Shown: piece after piece, positions 17,168 to 25,528 of the stretch
How positions within the stretch are numbered: position 1 is the first letter of the stretch
Layout: every line of letters begins with the position of its first letter
Source of the DNA: Rhizobacter sp. AJA081-3
GTDB lineage: Bacteria; Pseudomonadota; Gammaproteobacteria; Burkholderiales; Burkholderiaceae_C
Direction of reading: 5' to 3'
Length of the DNA: 64,000 nucleotides
NCBI RefSeq assembly: GCF_017795745.1
Contig: NZ_CP059067.1
Coordinates: forward strand, 992,001 to 1,056,000
The notes under the pieces: model-generated
Told to the model about the DNA's origin: nothing
The model's database searches: none
The model's input: only the letters and a program-made list of their open reading frames with translations
Translations under genes and position numbers: made by a program

Positions 17168-18667
17168 TCAGCGCAAGCGCCACAACTGCGCAAGCAGTTG
17201 CTTGCGGTCGACGCCGGCGCCCGCCGCATCGGCCAGCGCGCAGAAGAAGGCCTCGCGCGTCGTCGCCGTCGTCGCCGCGCGGCGCGCCAGCACGGCGGCG
17301 ATCGGGCCGATCTGCTCGGCCAGCACGCGCTGTGCCTGCTCGACCAGCTCGGTCTTCATCGGCGTCGTGCCGAGCACCGGCAAGGGGCCACTGGGCACCG
17401 GCAGGGCGGCGGCTTCCGGGGCGGGGCCCAGTGCCCGCGCCCGGGAGATGAAGACGGGCCGCTCGTCGGGCTCCACCACTTCTGCAGCCAGCCAGGCGAT
17501 CAGCCCGGGCAGATCGTGGTTCCGGCGCGCTCCGTCGCGCACGACGATGCGTGTCATCGGCCCGAGTTGCGGCAGCAGCAGGGCCTCGATGGCGCGCAGG
17601 GTGCCTGCGTCCCATTCTGGCAGGCTCGGCGAAACCGGCACGAACGGCGCCGCAGGCGCCCGCGGCTGCGGGGTGGATGGCATCGGCCTGCTGCCTTGCG
17701 CCGGCGCCGCCATCGGGCGCGGCATCACCTGCGTGGCTTCGATGCGGCCGAAGCGCAGTCGACGCATCGTCTCGGCGCAGACACTCGGCGCGATCGGCCG
17801 TTCGGCGGCAGCGCACAGCGCGGCGCGCATCTGCGCGGCGTCGGCATAACGTTCGTCGGCGCGCTTGGCCATGGCGCGTGCCACCACGGCGTCGAAGTGC
17901 GAGGGCACGCCCGGCTGCACCTCCAGCGTCGACGGCGCCGCGGGCTCGACATGAAGCACCTGGTACATCACCGAGCTCGCGGTGCCGCGGAACGGCGCCC
18001 GCCCGGTGAGCAGCTCGTACATCAGCACGCCGCACGAGAACAGGTCGACGCGGCGATCGGGCGCTTCGTCGGTGTAACGCTCGGGCGCCATGTAGCCGGG
18101 CGAGCCGAGTACGGTGGTGCGGTGGGTGCGGTCGGCCGAGTCGATGCGCGCGATGCCGAAGTCGGTCACCTTCAGCCGGCCTTCGGGCGTGAGCAGCAGG
18201 TTGGCGGGCTTGATGTCGCGGTGCCACACGCCCTGCTCGTGCGCGCAGGCGAGCGCGTCGAGCAGCTGCAGCATGACGCTCAGAGCATCGTCCAGCGGCA
18301 ACCGGTCACCGCGCGAGACCAGCTCCTGCAGCGAGGTGCCGTCCACGTACTCCATCGCGATGTAGTGCTGGTCGGGCGTCTCGCCGTACTCGTACACCGA
18401 GACGATGTTCGGGTGCGACAGCCGGCCGGCGGCCTGCGCCTCGGTGCGGAATCGCGCGGTGGCCGAGATGTCCTGCGCGTCGGGTGCGAGCAGCGGGGCG
18501 CGGATCGCCTTGATCGCCACGGCACGGTGGATGTCGGGGTCGATCGCCTTGTAGACCACGCCCATGGCGCCCTCGCCGAGCAGGTGCGAGACGAGGTACT
18601 TGCCCAGCCGCTGCGGCAGCGGATGGCCGGTATCGATTCCGGCCAGACCGAGCGGGCGGGCACTCAT
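17168..18667 (-). CDS. eukaryotic-type Ser/Thr protein kinase
   Basis: 499-residue Hanks-type kinase. Catalytic residues are intact: glycine loop GEGAMGVV (31-38), Lys53 in AIKAI, Glu76, HRDIKPAN (149-156), DFG (169-171), and an activation loop THRTTVLGSPGYMAPE with several possible phosphosites. Residues about 290-350 are a Pro/Ala-rich linker. The last 140 residues form an unassigned helical domain (LPEWDAGTLRAIEALL) with no membrane segment, so the kinase is cytosolic. The ATG overlaps the haem-sensor stop (ATGA). The partner sensor probably relays a signal, but no substrate is evident nearby. Confidence 0.93.
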   Translation of the reverse strand: MSARPLGLAGIDTGHPLPQRLGKYLVSHLLGEGAMGVVYKAIDPDIHRAVAIKAIRAPLLAPDAQDISATARFRTEAQAAGRLSHPNIVSVYEYGETPDQHYIAMEYVDGTSLQELVSRGDRLPLDDALSVMLQLLDALACAHEQGVWHRDIKPANLLLTPEGRLKVTDFGIARIDSADRTHRTTVLGSPGYMAPERYTDEAPDRRVDLFSCGVLMYELLTGRAPFRGTASSVMYQVLHVEPAAPSTLEVQPGVPSHFDAVVARAMAKRADERYADAAQMRAALCAAAERPIAPSVCAETMRRLRFGRIEATQVMPRPMAAPAQGSRPMPSTPQPRAPAAPFVPVSPSLPEWDAGTLRAIEALLLPQLGPMTRIVVRDGARRNHDLPGLIAWLAAEVVEPDERPVFISRARALGPAPEAAALPVPSGPLPVLGTTPMKTELVEQAQRVLAEQIGPIAAVLARRAATTATTREAFFCALADAAGAGVDRKQLLAQLWRLR

Positions 18668-19545
18668 GACGGCGCCCCTTCGAGCATCTTCATCGCCTGC
18701 ACCAGGCTCTTGCGCATGCGGCTGAACGAGGTGGCCAGTCGGCCGATCTCGTCGCGTGCGCCGAGCGCGAAGGAGGGCGCGCCGAGCTCACCCAGGCTCA
18801 CGCGATCGGCCAGGCGCGACAGTCGCGTCACCGGGCGGATCACCAGCCACCACAGCATCAGGTTCAGGGCCACGGCGATGACGACGAACACCGCCGACAG
18901 CATGCCCATGAACAGCGCCCAGGCCTGCTGGGCCCGCGCCATCGGGATGGCCATCGGCACCGACACCATCTGCGCGCCGACGATCTCGCCGAGCTGCCAG
19001 CCGAAGCCGTTGGCCGGGCCGTACTTGTCGACCAGCGTACGCGGTGCGGCCTCCACCGTGCTGTGGCAACGCAGGCAGGCCCCGTCGGTGATCTTGATCG
19101 GGCGCGCAATGTAGAGCGCGCGGCCGGCCGGCGTGTCGCGCTCGCCGATGAACTCCTTGGTGTCGGGCGACTTGCGGAACTCGGCGATCACGTCGGCTTC
19201 CCACTCGACGGCGCGGTCGCGCGGGTTGGTCGGGTTCAGCGTCGCTTCCTTGTAGGCGTACTCGGGGTGGTTCTTCTTGATCTTCGCCAGCACCTCGGTG
19301 GCCGAGAAGGCCGGCACCGACTGCGGCAGGAAGGCGTACTTCATCTGCGTCTCCAGCAACGGCGCCACCTGGGTGGACGTGTAGGAGCGCACGGCCAGCG
19401 CCTTCTCGAGCAGGAATCGCGCGTGCTGCAGCGTCTCCTCTTGCGCATTGCGCTCGAGCATCTGGCGCGTCATGGCGCCCGTCGCGCCCAGACCGATCAG
19501 GAAGATCAGCACGAACACCAGGTTGAACTTGAGCAGCAGTTTCAT
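18664..19545 (-). CDS. membrane sensor with DUF3365 (Tll0287-like) haem c domain and HAMP
   Basis: 293-residue two-pass membrane protein. TM1 is about 5-25. A periplasmic DUF3365 domain follows, with one haem c motif CLRCH at 157-161. TM2 is about 208-236, and a HAMP-like region follows (LVIRPVTRLSRLADRVS...ARDEIGRLATSFSRM). No histidine kinase or cyclase domain follows; the output is most likely the kinase encoded by the overlapping next gene. Tll0287-like domains are thought to sense redox state or gas through the haem. The ATG was chosen because it gives the TM1 and overlaps the FecR-like gene's stop. Confidence 0.88.
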   Translation of the reverse strand: MKLLLKFNLVFVLIFLIGLGATGAMTRQMLERNAQEETLQHARFLLEKALAVRSYTSTQVAPLLETQMKYAFLPQSVPAFSATEVLAKIKKNHPEYAYKEATLNPTNPRDRAVEWEADVIAEFRKSPDTKEFIGERDTPAGRALYIARPIKITDGACLRCHSTVEAAPRTLVDKYGPANGFGWQLGEIVGAQMVSVPMAIPMARAQQAWALFMGMLSAVFVVIAVALNLMLWWLVIRPVTRLSRLADRVSLGELGAPSFALGARDEIGRLATSFSRMRKSLVQAMKMLEGAPS

Positions 19546-20552
19546 CGTGCCTCCATGGGCGAGTTCGGGGTGTAGTCGCGAGCGGCGCTCGGCCAGCTCA
19601 TCAGGCCCTGCAGGCTGGCCGTCACGGGGGCCGGCTCCGGTGCCGACGCGGCGGTTGCGGCGGCGGCGGGCGCGGGGCGGTTCGCCACGACCACCGGCTT
19701 CGGGCGGTACTTCTCGGGGAACAGCACGCGATCCCACTCGGGGTGGGCACGCAGTTCGGCGACCAGCGCGGCCCGGAAGCCGCGGTCGGCAATGCGCGGT
19801 GTGAAGCGCGGCACGGCGATCGCGCGCAGCGGTGGCTCACCATTCAGCCAGCGCGACACCTCGGCATAGGCCACCGGCGTGGCCGCTCCCGGCTCGACCG
19901 GATTGGCCTGGAAGCGCGCGGCGCGGCGCGGCAGCGAATCCGCGAAGCCGCGCGGCATGCCTTGCAGCAGATCGGCCGGTGGCCGGCGCGCCAGGCTCGA
20001 CGTTTCGTTCGCGCGCTTCACGAGCGCATCGCCGTCCTTCAGGGACTGGGGCCTGGCAGCGCGGCCGTCCTGCACGTCGGCGGCCTGCGCCTGGCCCGCT
20101 TCGACGAACAGCAGCGTGGCGCCGGCCGTGGCGCGCAGCACGGCCGTGCCGGTCAGTTGCTGCAGATCCATCGTGGCGCTGGCCACGCCGGCGACCCCGG
20201 GCTCGGCAGCGGTGCCGATCTTCAGCCAGCCGCGTGCGAGATACAGCGTCGCGGCGCGTTCGCCGAAGGCACCGCCGGCACGCGGTTGCAGCATCAGTTC
20301 GGTGTCGGGTCCGAGGTCCAGCGTGGTGCCGTCGGCGAGTTCGATGCGTGCGAGCCTGGCGTCGGGGCCGGTGCGCAGGATGTCGTCGTTGCGCACGCGC
20401 TGGCCCTCGGCGGCGGCGAAGCGCTGCGTGTCGCGCAGCACGGCAACGTCGCCGTCGACGATGGTGACGATGCCGATGGAAGCCGCGGCGCACCAGGCGG
20501 GCAGCAGCCCGATCAGGGCGACGGCGGGGCGGAGCAGGGCGGGCAGCTTCAT
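19542..20552 (-). CDS. FecR-domain periplasmic protein
   Basis: 336-residue exported protein with a signal peptide of about 23 residues and then a FecR-like beta domain (VDGDVAVLRDTQRF, DILRTGPDARLARIELADGT, 28-150). The C-terminal half is Pro/Ala rich with a conserved-looking HPEWDRVLFPEKYRPKP segment. No cytoplasmic or sigma-factor-binding part is present and no ECF sigma gene is nearby, so it is not a classical FecR anti-sigma protein. It is the first gene of a three-gene, ATGA-overlapping unit with the haem sensor and the Ser/Thr kinase, and it may bring an envelope signal to them (inference). Confidence 0.82.
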   Translation of the reverse strand: MKLPALLRPAVALIGLLPAWCAAASIGIVTIVDGDVAVLRDTQRFAAAEGQRVRNDDILRTGPDARLARIELADGTTLDLGPDTELMLQPRAGGAFGERAATLYLARGWLKIGTAAEPGVAGVASATMDLQQLTGTAVLRATAGATLLFVEAGQAQAADVQDGRAARPQSLKDGDALVKRANETSSLARRPPADLLQGMPRGFADSLPRRAARFQANPVEPGAATPVAYAEVSRWLNGEPPLRAIAVPRFTPRIADRGFRAALVAELRAHPEWDRVLFPEKYRPKPVVVANRPAPAAAATAASAPEPAPVTASLQGLMSWPSAARDYTPNSPMEAR

Positions 20553-20704
20553 CAGGCCTCCGGCGAAAGCAAATGCTCTCGATGGAAGTCAGGATAGGAG
20601 TCCGGCCTCCCCCGCGCTTCATCCAGAATGGGGGGGCGGCAGTCCTCTTTCGTGGGGGGCATTTCTAGGTTGCCCGCTCCAATTCACGCGTATTGCGCAT
20701 CCCC

Positions 20705-21448
20705 ATGGCACGCCCGACACCCAGCGAACGAGAGGTCCGCATCGACCTCGCCGCGGCCTACCGCCTCGCCGCGCAGCGCGGTTGGGACGACACCATCTAC
20801 ACGCATCTGTCGGCCAGCGTGCCGGGCGAGCCGGGGCACTACCTGATCAATCCGTTCGGTGCGCGCTTCGACGAGATCACGGCGAGCAGCCTCGTCAAGG
20901 TCGACGTGGCCGGGCGCGTGGCCGATGGCTCGGGCGCGAGCGTCAACCCGACCGGCTTTGCGATCCACGGCGCGGTGCATTCCGCGCGGGCCGATGCCGC
21001 CTGCGTCATCCACCTGCACACGCCCTGGGGCGTGGCCCTGTCGATGCTGCCCGATGGGCTGCAGGCGACCTCGCAGTTCGCGATGCGCTTGCATGGCCGG
21101 CTGGGCCGCCACGCCTACGAGGGCCTGGCGCTCGGCGCCGCCGAGCAGGCGCGGCTGGTCGCCCACCTCGGCACGCTCGACGGGCTGATCCTCGACAACC
21201 ACGGCACCCTGACCGTCGGCCGCACGGTGGCCGAGGCCTGGATGCTGAGCTACCTGCTCGACCGCGCTGCGCAGGCGCAGCTCACCGCGATGGCCGCGAC
21301 CGGCGGGCGCTTGCGCGTGGTCAGCGACGAGATCGCCGAACTCACCCGCCGGCAGTGGGTGGGCGACGGCAGTGAACTCGACGGCGACCTGGAATGGCCG
21401 GCGCTGTTGCGCGGCCTGGACCGCAGCCTGCCCGGCTACCGCGACTGA
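20705..21448 (+). CDS. class II aldolase/adducin family protein
   Basis: 247-residue cytosolic enzyme of the class II aldolase/adducin fold. The zinc ligands are in VIHLHTPWG (HxH) and a later His in LDNHGTLTVGRTVAEAW. Family members include fuculose-phosphate aldolase, ribulose-phosphate epimerase and decarboxylases; the substrate is not predictable here. The ATG at 20705 was taken; a TTG four codons earlier is possible. It is divergent from the FecR-like gene and followed after 25 bases by a tautomerase gene, so the two probably form a small operon. Confidence 0.85.
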   Translation: MARPTPSEREVRIDLAAAYRLAAQRGWDDTIYTHLSASVPGEPGHYLINPFGARFDEITASSLVKVDVAGRVADGSGASVNPTGFAIHGAVHSARADAACVIHLHTPWGVALSMLPDGLQATSQFAMRLHGRLGRHAYEGLALGAAEQARLVAHLGTLDGLILDNHGTLTVGRTVAEAWMLSYLLDRAAQAQLTAMAATGGRLRVVSDEIAELTRRQWVGDGSELDGDLEWPALLRGLDRSLPGYRD

Positions 21449-21473
21449 TCATCAACCACCGAAGGAGACACCC

Positions 21474-21680
21474 ATGCCCACCCTGCGCGTCGAACTCTTC
21501 GAAGGCCGCACGGCCGAACAGAAGCGCGCCCTGGCCAAGGAACTGACGGAGGCCTGCGTGCGCGTGCTCGGCGGCAGCGCCGACGGCGTGGACGTGCTGT
21601 TCTTCGACATGCGCCGCGAAGACTGGGCCAGCGGCGGCGTGCTCTGGTCGGACAAGGCGAAGACGCCGAGTCCGAGCTGA
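21474..21680 (+). CDS. 4-oxalocrotonate tautomerase-like protein
   Basis: 68-residue member of the tautomerase superfamily. After removal of Met the N-terminal residue is Pro, the catalytic base (MPTLRVELFEGR). Length and the segment TAEQKRALAKELTEA fit 4-oxalocrotonate tautomerase homologues. A GAAGGAG ribosome-binding site precedes the ATG, so the longer upstream in-frame extension is not needed. The substrate is unknown; the upstream class II aldolase gene suggests a keto-enol intermediate in a small catabolic step. Confidence 0.85.
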   Translation: MPTLRVELFEGRTAEQKRALAKELTEACVRVLGGSADGVDVLFFDMRREDWASGGVLWSDKAKTPSPS

Positions 21681-21690
21681 AGCGCTGGCT

Positions 21691-22158
21691 TCAGTCCTTG
21701 TCGCGGCCCTTGCCGTGACCCTTGCCTTGCTTGTTGCCGCGGTCCTTGCCGCGGTCGTCGCCCCGGTCGTCATGCTTGTACTTGCGTGACGGCGGGGGCG
21801 GCGGCGCATAGCGCTGACGGTACTGCGGCACGTAGACCTGCTGGTACCAGCTGTCCTGCACGAAGTACACCGGCTGATTGCACGCGGCATAGCGGTAGCA
21901 GTGCTTCGACCAATCCCTGGCGTGCCCTGGCGGCACGTGCAGGTAGATCGGCTGGCGCACCACGGCCACCGGTGCCTGTTGGATGATCACCGGCTGCGGG
22001 TACATCACCACCGGCGGTGGCACGTTGCCGATGTCGATGCGGCCGTAGAAGCCCGGCTGGCCGATGTTGATGGACACGCCGACATCCACATCGGCGGCAT
22101 GCACCGGCGCGGTGGCGGCCAGTGCGAGCAGGCTGGCAAAGGCGAGACGCTGGGTCAT
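21691..22158 (-). CDS. secreted proline/basic-rich protein of unknown function
   Basis: 155-residue protein with a signal peptide of about 21 residues (cleavage near VHAAD). The mature region is beta-like and rich in Pro/Val/Tyr (VVMYPQPVIIQQAPVAVV), has two cysteines (HCYRYAACNQ) and ends in a low-complexity Lys/Asp/Arg/Gly tail. Small exported proteins of this plan are common in Burkholderiales and uncharacterised. An AAGGAG ribosome-binding site supports the ATG. It is convergent with the tautomerase gene, with only 10 bases between the two stops. Confidence 0.78.
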   Translation of the reverse strand: MTQRLAFASLLALAATAPVHAADVDVGVSINIGQPGFYGRIDIGNVPPPVVMYPQPVIIQQAPVAVVRQPIYLHVPPGHARDWSKHCYRYAACNQPVYFVQDSWYQQVYVPQYRQRYAPPPPPSRKYKHDDRGDDRGKDRGNKQGKGHGKGRDKD

Positions 22159-22201
22159 CGTGGGCTCCTTGAGGGGTGGCGGGTCGCCGAGTCTGGCAGG
22201 T

Positions 22202-23419
22202 TCAAGGGGCTGCGAACACCACGGGCAAGGCCACGTCGCCCGCCGTCACGTCGGCCGGCAGGCTCAGCGCGACCAGGCCGTCGGCGCTGGCCGCCACCTG
22301 CAGCTTGCCGGCGTGGTCGGCCGTCGGGTCGGCGACGAAGGACAGCGTCGTCGCGCCCGCGCTGTAGGCGCTCGACACCGGCGCACCGGCCACCACCTTC
22401 AGCGCGTAGTTGCCGGTCACGGCGTCGTTGGTCGTCGAGTGGCGCTCGACCGTGCTCGTCGCGACGGTCTGCAGCGCGCGCATCGTCGCCAGCGGGATCG
22501 TCGTCGAGCCGGTGATCGAGACGGCGCCGGCAATCCTGCGCGGCGTGCCGGCGGGCGGGTCGATCGCCGTGCCGGCGGGCGTGGCGAAGGTGCGTGAGCT
22601 GTCGCTGATCGGCACGCCCGTCATCACCGCCGTCACCCGGCCGTCGGCGCTCACCACCAGGTCGTAGGTGCCGGCGGGCACTGGGTAGAGCACAAAGCGG
22701 CCCGAGGCGTCGGGCACGGTGGCGCGCACCGGCACGCCGGCCTGCTGCAACGACACGGTCGTGGTCGGCAGTGCGATCGCCGGGGCGACCATGCCTTCGG
22801 CGATCAGGCCGTCCAGACGCACACGCGGCAGCACGGTGACCACGGGCTTGAGGTTGTAGCGGCCGGAAGCGCCGCGCGTCACGACCGACTTGCAGGCGTC
22901 GAAGTCGAGCACCACGTCGGCCAGCTCGTTGGCGGCGACCGTCAGGTTCAGGTTCATCTTCAGGCCGGACTGCTGGGCACTCGGCGTGTCGAGCGGGGTC
23001 TCGGTGCCGCCGGTGGGCACCACCGAGTTCGCGTACGGGGCCGTGGAACCGTTCGAGGCGAGCTGCAGGCGCAGCTGCGTGTAGGTGCCCACCGGCAGTT
23101 CGGTCTGGCCGAGTTCGGCGAGCACGCCATTGGTCAGGTCAAGCAGGTTGACGCGCCTGGCGGGGTTCAGCACCACCTCGGACCAGCCGGCATCGGCGTC
23201 GGCAGCCGTGCTGCTGCGGTGCACTCGCACCTTCTCGACCGTGACGTTGACCTCGTCGAAGCCGCAGGACGGCGCATCGGTCAAGGCGACACGCAGCGTG
23301 CCCTGGCCCGCGGCACTGCCGCTGGTGGACGAACCGCCGCCGCCACAGGCAGCAAGCAGGGTGACGGCCGCGAGCATGGCGGTGGCGGCCCAGGGGCGAA
23401 GAAGCGGGTGGAGGTTCAT
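22202..23419 (-). CDS. DUF4382-type lipoprotein
   Basis: 405-residue predicted lipoprotein. The leader ends in a lipobox TLLAAC followed by a Gly/Ser-rich spacer. Residues about 38-200 resemble DUF4382 (LRVALTDAPSCGFDEVNVTVEKVRVH, then LPVGTYTQLRLQL). A second part has a carboxypeptidase-regulatory-like fold (PDASGRFVLYPVPAGTYDLVV) repeated near the C-terminus. It is probably attached to the cell envelope; the function is unknown. A 21-bp inverted repeat lies 47 bases upstream of the start, which suggests specific regulation. Confidence 0.82.
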   Translation of the reverse strand: MNLHPLLRPWAATAMLAAVTLLAACGGGGSSTSGSAAGQGTLRVALTDAPSCGFDEVNVTVEKVRVHRSSTAADADAGWSEVVLNPARRVNLLDLTNGVLAELGQTELPVGTYTQLRLQLASNGSTAPYANSVVPTGGTETPLDTPSAQQSGLKMNLNLTVAANELADVVLDFDACKSVVTRGASGRYNLKPVVTVLPRVRLDGLIAEGMVAPAIALPTTTVSLQQAGVPVRATVPDASGRFVLYPVPAGTYDLVVSADGRVTAVMTGVPISDSSRTFATPAGTAIDPPAGTPRRIAGAVSITGSTTIPLATMRALQTVATSTVERHSTTNDAVTGNYALKVVAGAPVSSAYSAGATTLSFVADPTADHAGKLQVAASADGLVALSLPADVTAGDVALPVVFAAP

Positions 23420-23465
23420 GGCGACTCTCGGTGGCGAGGGAAAGAAGAGGATGCCTCTTCATAAT

Positions 23466-23486
23466 GTGCAAATCTAACATTTGCAC
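23466..23486. promoter_or_regulatory. inverted repeat upstream of the DUF4382 lipoprotein gene
   Basis: Arms GTGCAAAT (23466-23473) and ATTTGCAC (23479-23486) are perfect, separated by 5 bases. It lies between the minus-strand lipoprotein start (23419) and the end of the cytochrome gene (23545), where a promoter for the lipoprotein gene is expected. The symmetry fits a dimeric repressor or activator; the protein is unknown. Confidence 0.5.
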
Positions 23487-23544
23487 GCCACCTTGTCGGG
23501 GTCCACGCTCGTCACGGGTGTGTGAATTGGTTTCCGTGGCGCCT

Positions 23545-24837
23545 TCAGTCGCCCGCGCTGCCGCGGAAGCGGGCCACGTCCTGCGGTGATACCGGCTGCG
23601 CCGCCGCGCCCCAGCTGCTGCGCAGGAAGCTGGCGATGGCAGCGATCTCGTCGTCGTCGAGCGCCAGCCCGAAGGGCGGCATGCCGAAGGGACGCGGGTT
23701 GCCGGCGGTGGCCGGCAGGAAGCCGCCGTGCACGATCACTCGCACCAGGTTGGCAGGCGGGTCCATGGTGACGGTGCGGTTGCCGGCCAGTGGCGGATAC
23801 ATCCAGGTGCCGGCGGACGACTTCACGCCTTCGCCCTGGGCGCCGTGGCATTCGGCGCAGTGTTTCTCGTAGCGCTTGGCGCCGAGCTCGCGCAGCGCCG
23901 GGTCGGGCGGCTTGCCCTCGCTGGCCTGCGAGCGCGTCGCCGGCAAGGCCTTGAGGAAGGTGGCGATGGCGCGCAGGTCGTCGACGCGCAGGTGCTGCAG
24001 GCTGCGGTAGACCACGTCGGCCATCGGCCCGAGCGCCGAGCCACGCGGCGAGACGCCGGTGCGCAGCAGCGCGACGATGTCGTCCAGCGGCCAGTCGGCC
24101 ACGCCGGCCTGGTCGGGTGCGCTCAGCGCTGGCGCATACCAGTTGCGCATCGGGATCAGCCCGCCGGCCAGCGACAGGCCCCCCTGCGGCGTGGCGCCGA
24201 GGAAGTTGCGCCCGCCGTGGCAGGCCGCGCAGTGGCCCAGGCCGCGCACGAGGTAGGCGCCGCGGTTCCAGTCTGCCGACTGCGTTGCCTCGGGTTCGAA
24301 GGCACCGGGGCGGAAGAACAGCGCTCGCCACACCGCCAGCGCCGCCTGCGTGTCGTAGGGGAACTGCAGCGCATGCGGGGTGTTCGCTTGCTTCACCGCC
24401 GGCAGCGAGCGCAGGTAGGCGTAGAGCGCGTCGCTGTCCTCGCGCGTCACGCGGGTCGTGTCGGGATAGGGGAAGGCGGGGTAGAGCAAGCGGCCGTCGA
24501 ACGATCGGCCGTGGTGCAGCGCGCGCCAGAAATGCTCGGCGCTCCAGCGGCCGAGGCCGGTTTCGACATCGGGCGTGAGGTTGCCCGCGTACACCGTGCC
24601 GAAGGGCGTGGCAATGCCACGGCCGCCGGCATACGGCAGGCCGCCGCGCGTGGTGTGGCAGGTCATGCAGTTGCCCGCGAGCGCGAGGTACTCGCCGCGC
24701 TCGATCTGCTGCGGCGTGCCGTCGGCGGGCGCGGCATCGGCGGCGATCGGCGCCTCGCCGCGCACGTTGAGCCAGGCGACCAGGCCGGCAAAGGCGGCCA
24801 GCAGCACGAGGGTGAGGAGGAGACCGCGTCGCAGCAT
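23545..24837 (-). CDS. tri-haem cytochrome c, alcohol-dehydrogenase-subunit type
   Basis: 430-residue exported or membrane-anchored cytochrome with an N-terminal hydrophobic segment (4-23) and three haem c motifs: CMTCH (57-61), CAACH (203-207) and CAECH (327-331). The three-domain plan matches the cytochrome subunits of quinohaem and flavin dehydrogenases (alcohol, gluconate, 2-ketogluconate). Those transfer electrons from a periplasmic dehydrogenase to ubiquinone or an oxidase. No dehydrogenase subunit is encoded next to it; its neighbour is another cytochrome gene that ends 10 bases before its start. Confidence 0.92.
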   Translation of the reverse strand: MLRRGLLLTLVLLAAFAGLVAWLNVRGEAPIAADAAPADGTPQQIERGEYLALAGNCMTCHTTRGGLPYAGGRGIATPFGTVYAGNLTPDVETGLGRWSAEHFWRALHHGRSFDGRLLYPAFPYPDTTRVTREDSDALYAYLRSLPAVKQANTPHALQFPYDTQAALAVWRALFFRPGAFEPEATQSADWNRGAYLVRGLGHCAACHGGRNFLGATPQGGLSLAGGLIPMRNWYAPALSAPDQAGVADWPLDDIVALLRTGVSPRGSALGPMADVVYRSLQHLRVDDLRAIATFLKALPATRSQASEGKPPDPALRELGAKRYEKHCAECHGAQGEGVKSSAGTWMYPPLAGNRTVTMDPPANLVRVIVHGGFLPATAGNPRPFGMPPFGLALDDDEIAAIASFLRSSWGAAAQPVSPQDVARFRGSAGD

Positions 24838-24847
24838 GCGGTGTCCC

Positions 24848-25528
24848 TCAGCGCGGCACGCTGCCGCAGTCCAGCGGCAGCGGCTCGGGCAGCGACGCGG
24901 CGGCCTTCGAGGGCACCGGCACCGGCCGGCTGGCCAGCCAGGCGGCCACCGCGCTGACGTCTTCCGGCGTCAGACGCTTGGCGATGTCCGCCATGCAATC
25001 GGGCGCGTGGGCGCGGCGCTGCCCGTTCGTCCAGGCGCCGATCTGGCCCTTCAGGTAGTCGCGCGGCAGGCCGAGCAGCCCGGGGATCGCCGGGGCCACG
25101 CCTGTCAGCGCCTGGCCGTGGCAGGCCACGCAGGCGGGCAGCTTGCGCGCCGGGTCGCCTTGCAGCGCGAGGCGCTCGCCGTGCTGCATCGTCGCCGCGG
25201 GCTCGCTGACTGGCGCCGGCAGCGGGTAGGGCAGTTCGAGCGCCGCGAAATGGCCGGCGATCTCGCGCAGGTAGTCGTCGCTCAGGTGGTCGACGAGGTA
25301 GACCATCGGGCCGTATCGGCGCCGGCCTTCGCGGAAGTTGACGAGCTGGTGGTACAGATACAGCGCCGGCTTGCCCGCGATCCGCGGGTGGTAGCCGTCG
25401 GCCGCGGCGCGGCCTTCCTTGCCGTGGCAGGCCGTGCAGGCCTGCACGCGCTGCGCCAGTGTGTCGGGCGGGGGCGCGGCAGCCGCGCCGCCCGCGAGCA
25501 GGGCGAGCAGCAGGACGGCTGCTCGCAT
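24848..25528 (-). CDS. di-haem cytochrome c4-like protein
   Basis: 226-residue periplasmic cytochrome with a signal peptide (MRAAVLLLALLAGGAAA) and two haem motifs, CTACH and CVACH, spaced as in cytochrome c4 tandem domains. Segments YHPRIAGKPALYLYHQL and GLPRDYLKGQIGAW are the repeated c4 signature. The ATG overlaps the pilin-like gene's stop (the A of ATG is shared with TGA), which implies translational coupling. It probably shuttles electrons to or from the tri-haem cytochrome encoded just downstream. Confidence 0.9.
   Translation of the reverse strand: MRAAVLLLALLAGGAAAAPPPDTLAQRVQACTACHGKEGRAAADGYHPRIAGKPALYLYHQLVNFREGRRRYGPMVYLVDHLSDDYLREIAGHFAALELPYPLPAPVSEPAATMQHGERLALQGDPARKLPACVACHGQALTGVAPAIPGLLGLPRDYLKGQIGAWTNGQRRAHAPDCMADIAKRLTPEDVSAVAAWLASRPVPVPSKAAASLPEPLPLDCGSVPR

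Noticed and set aside
19542-20552. Classical FecR anti-sigma system
   Set aside because: No ECF sigma factor, TonB receptor or cytoplasmic anti-sigma region is present; only the FecR fold domain.
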